64,000 bases of DNA from Chryseobacterium sp. MA9. Lineage in GTDB: Bacteria > Bacteroidota > Bacteroidia > Flavobacteriales > Weeksellaceae. Positions 61,341 through 64,000 of the stretch are shown piece after piece. Where the stretch lies: contig NZ_CP075170.1 in the NCBI RefSeq assembly GCF_024399315.1, positions 4,849,501-4,913,500 of the forward strand, read 5' to 3'. Every line of letters starts with the position of its first letter. The first letter of the stretch is position 1. Under the pieces are notes generated by a model. The model saw nothing but the letters and a program-made list of their open reading frames with translations. It ran no database searches and was not told the DNA's origin. The position numbers and the translations under genes are program-made.

Positions 61341-61769
61341 TCATATATCCTTTATAAAATCCTCATATTCATAGTAAAACCTTTCGAAACCATCCATTTT
61401 GTCCACGAAAAACTCAAAAATTTCTTGCCAGGTATCTTTGTTGAAAATAGAAACACCATGTTTTTCTATCCATATTCTGCTGATAATCTTACCGTTTTCA
61501 AGGGTGAAGTATTCTTCTTTTTGAAAATCTCCAGTGAAATCTTTTAAGATATCTTCCAATGACCAGATCTTTTCGTAATAGGCGTTTCGGAAAATTTCGT
61601 CTTTCATTTCGATATCCAGAGAAACTTCTGCCTTTTTATTGTCGGCAGAAAATTTAAATGCCATATCCTTGATTTTGGTATCATAAAGAATCCATTTTCT
61701 GGGAAATGATTTTCCAAAAGCTGTCCAAAATTCCTTTTTTAACTGCTGTGCTTCTTGTTTGCTGAACAT
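61341..61769 (-). CDS. DUF4268 domain protein
   Basis: 142 residues, essentially all DUF4268: FSKQEAQQLKKEFWTAFGKSFPRKWILYDTKIKDMAFKF, VSLDIEMKDEIFRNAYYEKIWSLEDIL, then IWIEKHGVSIFNKDTWQEIFEFFVDKMDGFERFYYEYEDFI. The domain is often attached to restriction endonuclease-like proteins, but here it stands alone; the role is unknown. The ATG at 61769 is chosen because a complete promoter (61774-61805) ends 4 bases before it; a longer frame to 61874 would start upstream of the promoter. Confidence 0.8.
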   Translation of the reverse strand: MFSKQEAQQLKKEFWTAFGKSFPRKWILYDTKIKDMAFKFSADNKKAEVSLDIEMKDEIFRNAYYEKIWSLEDILKDFTGDFQKEEYFTLENGKIISRIWIEKHGVSIFNKDTWQEIFEFFVDKMDGFERFYYEYEDFIKDI

Positions 61770-61773
61770 ATGG

Positions 61774-61805
61774 CAAACATAATGATTTAATAGGAGAAAG
61801 GCAAA
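61774..61805 (-). promoter_or_regulatory. Promoter of the DUF4268 gene, start codon directly behind
   Basis: Minus strand TTTG-N20-TATGTTTG, an ideal Bacteroidota promoter. The ATG follows after 4 bases, so the transcript should be leaderless or nearly so. Confidence 0.7.
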
Positions 61806-61930
61806 AATGTGGTATTGAAACCGTAAAATTACGGATAAGCGGGATAAGCAAAAATACGTAAAGACAGACCTCAAATTTGCAATTTACCATTCCATCATAT
61901 CCACCCTTTTCAAATGTTAAACAATTTTCT

Positions 61931-61938
61931 TATTTTTG
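61931..61938 (+). promoter_or_regulatory. -7 box of the Rrf2 gene
   Basis: TATTTTTG, with the ATG at 61944 only 5 bases later; again a nearly leaderless arrangement. No exact TTTG lies about 20 bases upstream. Confidence 0.5.
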
Positions 61939-61943
61939 CTGTA

Positions 61944-62351
61944 ATGCTTTCAAAAAAATCTCAATATGCGTTTAAGGCGCTTTCATATCTTGTAGAAAAA
62001 AGAAATGAAGGCCCGATTCTTATTTCTGAAATTGCGGAACACAAAAAGATTCCTTTAAAGTTTTTGGAAAATATCCTGCTTGAACTGAAAAAAGCGGAAA
62101 TTCTTGACAGTAAAAAAGGAAAGGGTGGAGGATATTTTCTGAAGGAAAAACCTGAAAATGTGAAACTGGCCAAAATCATTCGTCTTGTAAACGGTCCTAT
62201 TGCAATGCTTCCTTGTGTAAGTCTGAATTTTTATGAAAAATGTGACGACTGCAATGAAGATCACTGCGGACTTCATGATGTACTGATAGAAGTTCGGGAT
62301 GCTTCACTGAATATTCTTGAGAAAAAAACTTTAATGGATCTGGTCGACTGA
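61944..62351 (+). CDS. Rrf2-family transcriptional regulator with cysteine cluster
   Basis: 134 residues. Winged helix (about 1-80: KSQYAFKALSYLV, ISEIAEHKKIPLKFLENILLELKKAEILDSKKGKGGGYFL) and a C-terminal part with cysteines in LPCVSLNFYEKCDDCNEDHCG that could bind an Fe-S cluster, as in IscR or NsrR. It precedes a small ORF and a second TauE exporter, so a sulfur- or redox-linked role is likely. The longer frame from 61914 starts ahead of the -7 box and is rejected. Confidence 0.85.
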   Translation: MLSKKSQYAFKALSYLVEKRNEGPILISEIAEHKKIPLKFLENILLELKKAEILDSKKGKGGGYFLKEKPENVKLAKIIRLVNGPIAMLPCVSLNFYEKCDDCNEDHCGLHDVLIEVRDASLNILEKKTLMDLVD

Positions 62352-62367
62352 CCTGATCCTTTTTTTT
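62336..62367 (+). terminator. Terminator overlapping the Rrf2 stop codon
   Basis: GGATC-T-GGT / ACC-T-GATCC around the stop codon TGA, followed by T8. The hairpin uses the last four codons of the gene, so termination there keeps the Rrf2 mRNA apart from the downstream pair. Confidence 0.75.
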
Positions 62368-62386
62368 GAATTATTAGTCTACTTAT

Positions 62387-62418
62387 TTTGTGGAATAAAT
62401 ATTTTTATCAGATATTTG
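62387..62418 (+). promoter_or_regulatory. Promoter of the small ORF-TauE pair
   Basis: TTTG at 62387-62390, 20 bases, GATATTTG at 62411-62418 (one base off the consensus). A short leader of about 20 bases leads to the ATG at 62441. Confidence 0.55.
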
Positions 62419-62440
62419 CAATACTTCAAATGAATAAATT

Positions 62441-62617
62441 ATGGTTTCAAAAGAAGAAGCACACCAATTACAAAAGTTTACACCTTCTATTATGACAGTG
62501 TTTTCAGCTGTTGCACCCACATTATCCGGAAAACAAATCATGTTCGGGCAAACAGCATATATTTTTGTTATCGAAGCTGCCGGTAATGAGGTAATATGTA
62601 CTAAAACGATTCTGTAG
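62441..62617 (+). CDS. 58-residue small protein coupled to TauE
   Basis: Reads MVSKEEAHQLQKFTPSIM through to EVICTKTIL and stops at 62615-62617, one base before the TauE ATG. It has its own promoter and sensible codon use, and no other frame here is open, so I take it as real. A single hydrophobic patch and two methionine-glycine turns give no family. Being so close to the exporter, it may be a small accessory or translational leader. Confidence 0.6.
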   Translation: MVSKEEAHQLQKFTPSIMTVFSAVAPTLSGKQIMFGQTAYIFVIEAAGNEVICTKTIL

Positions 62618-62618
62618 T

Positions 62619-63506
62619 ATGGTGATTTCAAGAAAAATCCAGGTAAGGCTTAATATCCTTTTTGTGACGGCTGTTATTATATCTATTGCTGTTTTTTCAA
62701 TGTATGAACTGGGATATCTGGATGAACTCCTGAACATTTTAGCAAAAGATAATTACATTTTTTACTGGATGCTTCTGGTAGGAGTTTTTGCAGAAATTGT
62801 AGCAGGATCAATGGGTATGGGATATGGAGTGATCTGTACCACCACACTTATGCTTCTGAATATTCCTCCCCATATTGTAAGTGCAAGTATTCATTCAGCA
62901 GAAAGTTTTACGACGGCTGCAGGAAGCCTCAGCCATATCAGGTTGAAAAATGTCAGTAAGAGTTTAGTGAAGAAACTTGCAGTACCAGCAGTTATTGGGG
63001 CTATTATTGGTGCAGTAAGTCTTACTTATCTTGGAGAATATTATGCAAAGATCACCAAAACATTGATTGCTTTTTATACTTTATATCTCGGGATTCAGAT
63101 TTTATCAAATGCTTTTAAAGAAAAACAAAGTAAAGCATTGAAAAGAAGAACCAATCTTACCAGACTGGGAGTGATAGGAGGCTTTATAGACTCTTTTGCT
63201 GGCGGTGGCTGGGGACCTTTGGTAACCGGGACGCTGATTAAAAATGCGTTTACGCCAAGATTTGCTGTAGGAAGTTCTACCGTAGCCAAATTTATCCTCA
63301 CCATAACAGCTGCTGTTACCTTTTTCTTTACCCTGGGAATCCAGCATTGGAATATCATTCTCGGCCTTTTGATAGGCGGAATTATTACGGCACCTTTTTC
63401 AGCGATGCTTACTGCAAAGCTTCCTGTGAAGAAAATGTTTGTGATTATCGGAACATTGGTGATTGTGATGAGCTCTATAACTATTTATAAATCAGTTTTT
63501 AATTAA
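62619..63506 (+). CDS. TauE/SafE-family exporter
   Basis: 295 residues with about eight membrane helices and the two internal repeats of the family: GVFAEIVAGSMGMGYGVICTTTLMLLNIPPHIVSASIHSAESF and GVIGGFIDSFAGGGWGPLVTGTLIKN. It exports sulfite or organosulfonates, or related anions. The divergence from the frameshifted TauE at 33702 is large, so the two are not recent copies and probably not redundant. The neighbour Rrf2 regulator is a candidate controller. Confidence 0.88.
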   Translation: MVISRKIQVRLNILFVTAVIISIAVFSMYELGYLDELLNILAKDNYIFYWMLLVGVFAEIVAGSMGMGYGVICTTTLMLLNIPPHIVSASIHSAESFTTAAGSLSHIRLKNVSKSLVKKLAVPAVIGAIIGAVSLTYLGEYYAKITKTLIAFYTLYLGIQILSNAFKEKQSKALKRRTNLTRLGVIGGFIDSFAGGGWGPLVTGTLIKNAFTPRFAVGSSTVAKFILTITAAVTFFFTLGIQHWNIILGLLIGGIITAPFSAMLTAKLPVKKMFVIIGTLVIVMSSITIYKSVFN

Positions 63507-63594
63507 GAATTATGCACTGTATTGAAAAATAAAGGGTTCAAAAAGATATTCGGTTTTGAAAATATTTTACTTTTACATCACTAAATATTAGAAC

Positions 63595-63885
63595 ATGAAT
63601 TTACATATCATTGCGCTTTTTAAGTTTAATGAAAATTATCTGATGGACGCCGTAGAGCTGTTTCAGAACCTTGTGAAAGAAACAAGAAAAGAAGAAGGCT
63701 GCCTGCAGTATGACCTTATTGAAGATAAAGATAATAAAGGAACTTTTTTCCTGATTGAGCTTTGGGAAAGTGTAGAACACCACAACAGACATAACGGTCA
63801 GGATCATCTTTTGGATTTCCGTAAAGATGCTTCCAAAATCATGGAGAGCTCAGCAGAGGTTTATAAAGGGTTTAAGATATATTAG
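63595..63885 (+). CDS. Putative quinol monooxygenase (ABM-type)
   Basis: 96 residues forming a single antibiotic-biosynthesis-monooxygenase (dimeric alpha-beta barrel) domain: LHIIALFKFNENYLMDAVELFQNLVKETRKEEGCLQYDLIEDKDNKGTFFLIELWESVEHHNRHNGQDHLLDF. Such proteins oxidise quinols or small aromatics, or detoxify them, as dimers in the cytoplasm. No partner gene is next to it. It is followed by a terminator. Confidence 0.82.
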   Translation: MNLHIIALFKFNENYLMDAVELFQNLVKETRKEEGCLQYDLIEDKDNKGTFFLIELWESVEHHNRHNGQDHLLDFRKDASKIMESSAEVYKGFKIY

Positions 63886-63933
63886 TGTATTTTAAAGATT
63901 TAAAGATTTAAAATTTCTTAGCTTTAAACGAAT

Positions 63934-63968
63934 AAAAGGCGGCTTCAATAGTTTGAAACCGCCTTTTT
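63934..63968 (+). terminator. Intrinsic terminator after the monooxygenase gene
   Basis: Stem AAAAGGCGGCTTCA / TTGAAACCGCCTTTTT with a 5-base loop. It follows a short TTTAAAGATTTAAAGATTT simple repeat. The last 30 bases of the window show nothing further. Confidence 0.75.
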
Positions 63969-64000
63969 ATTAGAAAAAATAGAAAGTATTAAAATAAAAT

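Noticed and set aside
60592..61769. Defence island with DUF4268 nuclease
   Set aside because: DUF4268 stands alone without a nuclease domain, and no helicase, methylase or other defence gene is close.

Overview
The window looks like a chromosomal segment of a Chryseobacterium-like bacterium (Bacteroidota, Flavobacteriales, Weeksellaceae). The evidence is AT-rich DNA, promoters of the Bacteroidota type (TTTG, about 20 bases, TAnnTTTG), three secreted enzymes with C-terminal type IX secretion (T9SS) sorting domains, the gliding/T9SS-associated pair gldF-gldG, a DUF3302-HlyD-TolC operon, and a Tat-type glycosylasparaginase of the kind known from Elizabethkingia. The species call is inference from gene content and protein style, not a database match. 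There is no rRNA, tRNA, CRISPR, prophage or complete insertion sequence that I can see.

Layout. 1-5.7 kb: tail of a beta-propeller-like gene, a helix-hairpin-helix repeat protein, then a segmental duplication of about 865 bp (1752-2616 and 3838-4702). Each copy carries a small MerR-type regulator and, downstream of it, an array of degenerate units of about 22 bp, most of which have dyad symmetry. Between the copies sit a 5'-truncated metzincin protease fragment and a small exported protein. An AraC regulator follows. 5.9-12 kb: ccoG, an SMP-30 lipoprotein, a DEAD-box helicase and rpsA with a long leader. 12.4-20.5 kb: secreted M36 metallopeptidase, EamA transporter, alpha/beta hydrolase, a divergent MFS/AraC pair, an SRPBCC protein and rplS. 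20.8-30.3 kb: secreted phosphoesterase, a YwqK/MORN-like repeat protein, the two CoA-transferase subunits split by an inverted ABC exporter, and a DUF4197 protein.

30.5-37.1 kb: GH20 hexosaminidase and a Crp/Fnr regulator, then a sulfur-handling block: TauE/SafE exporter (frameshifted in a T8 run), persulfide-dioxygenase-like/rhodanese protein and two YeeE/YedE transporters. The TauE gene and the dioxygenase gene share an identical 18-bp upstream motif placed exactly 44 bases before a weak -7 box, which points to one regulon. 37.1-40.1 kb: efflux operon. 40.3-47.4 kb: second Crp/Fnr, glycosylasparaginase, lipoprotein, cutC, a decayed GxxExxY gene, beta-mannosidase and an AEC transporter. 47.6-56 kb: priA, dacB, M1 aminopeptidase (T9SS), a frameshifted cupin/JmjC-like gene and kbl. 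56-59.7 kb: a membrane protein, hemJ, gldF and gldG. 59.7-64 kb: three small cytoplasmic proteins on the minus strand (DUF2314-ankyrin, unknown, DUF4268), an Rrf2 regulator, a 58-residue ORF coupled to a second TauE, and a monooxygenase-like protein.

Themes: glycan and protein scavenging (GH20, GH2, glycosylasparaginase, M36, M1), sulfur detoxification under at least two candidate regulators, and a sprinkling of dispersed palindromic repeats. The two strongest leads for something undescribed are the duplicated 22-bp dyad arrays with their MerR genes and the paired 18-bp sulfur operator.
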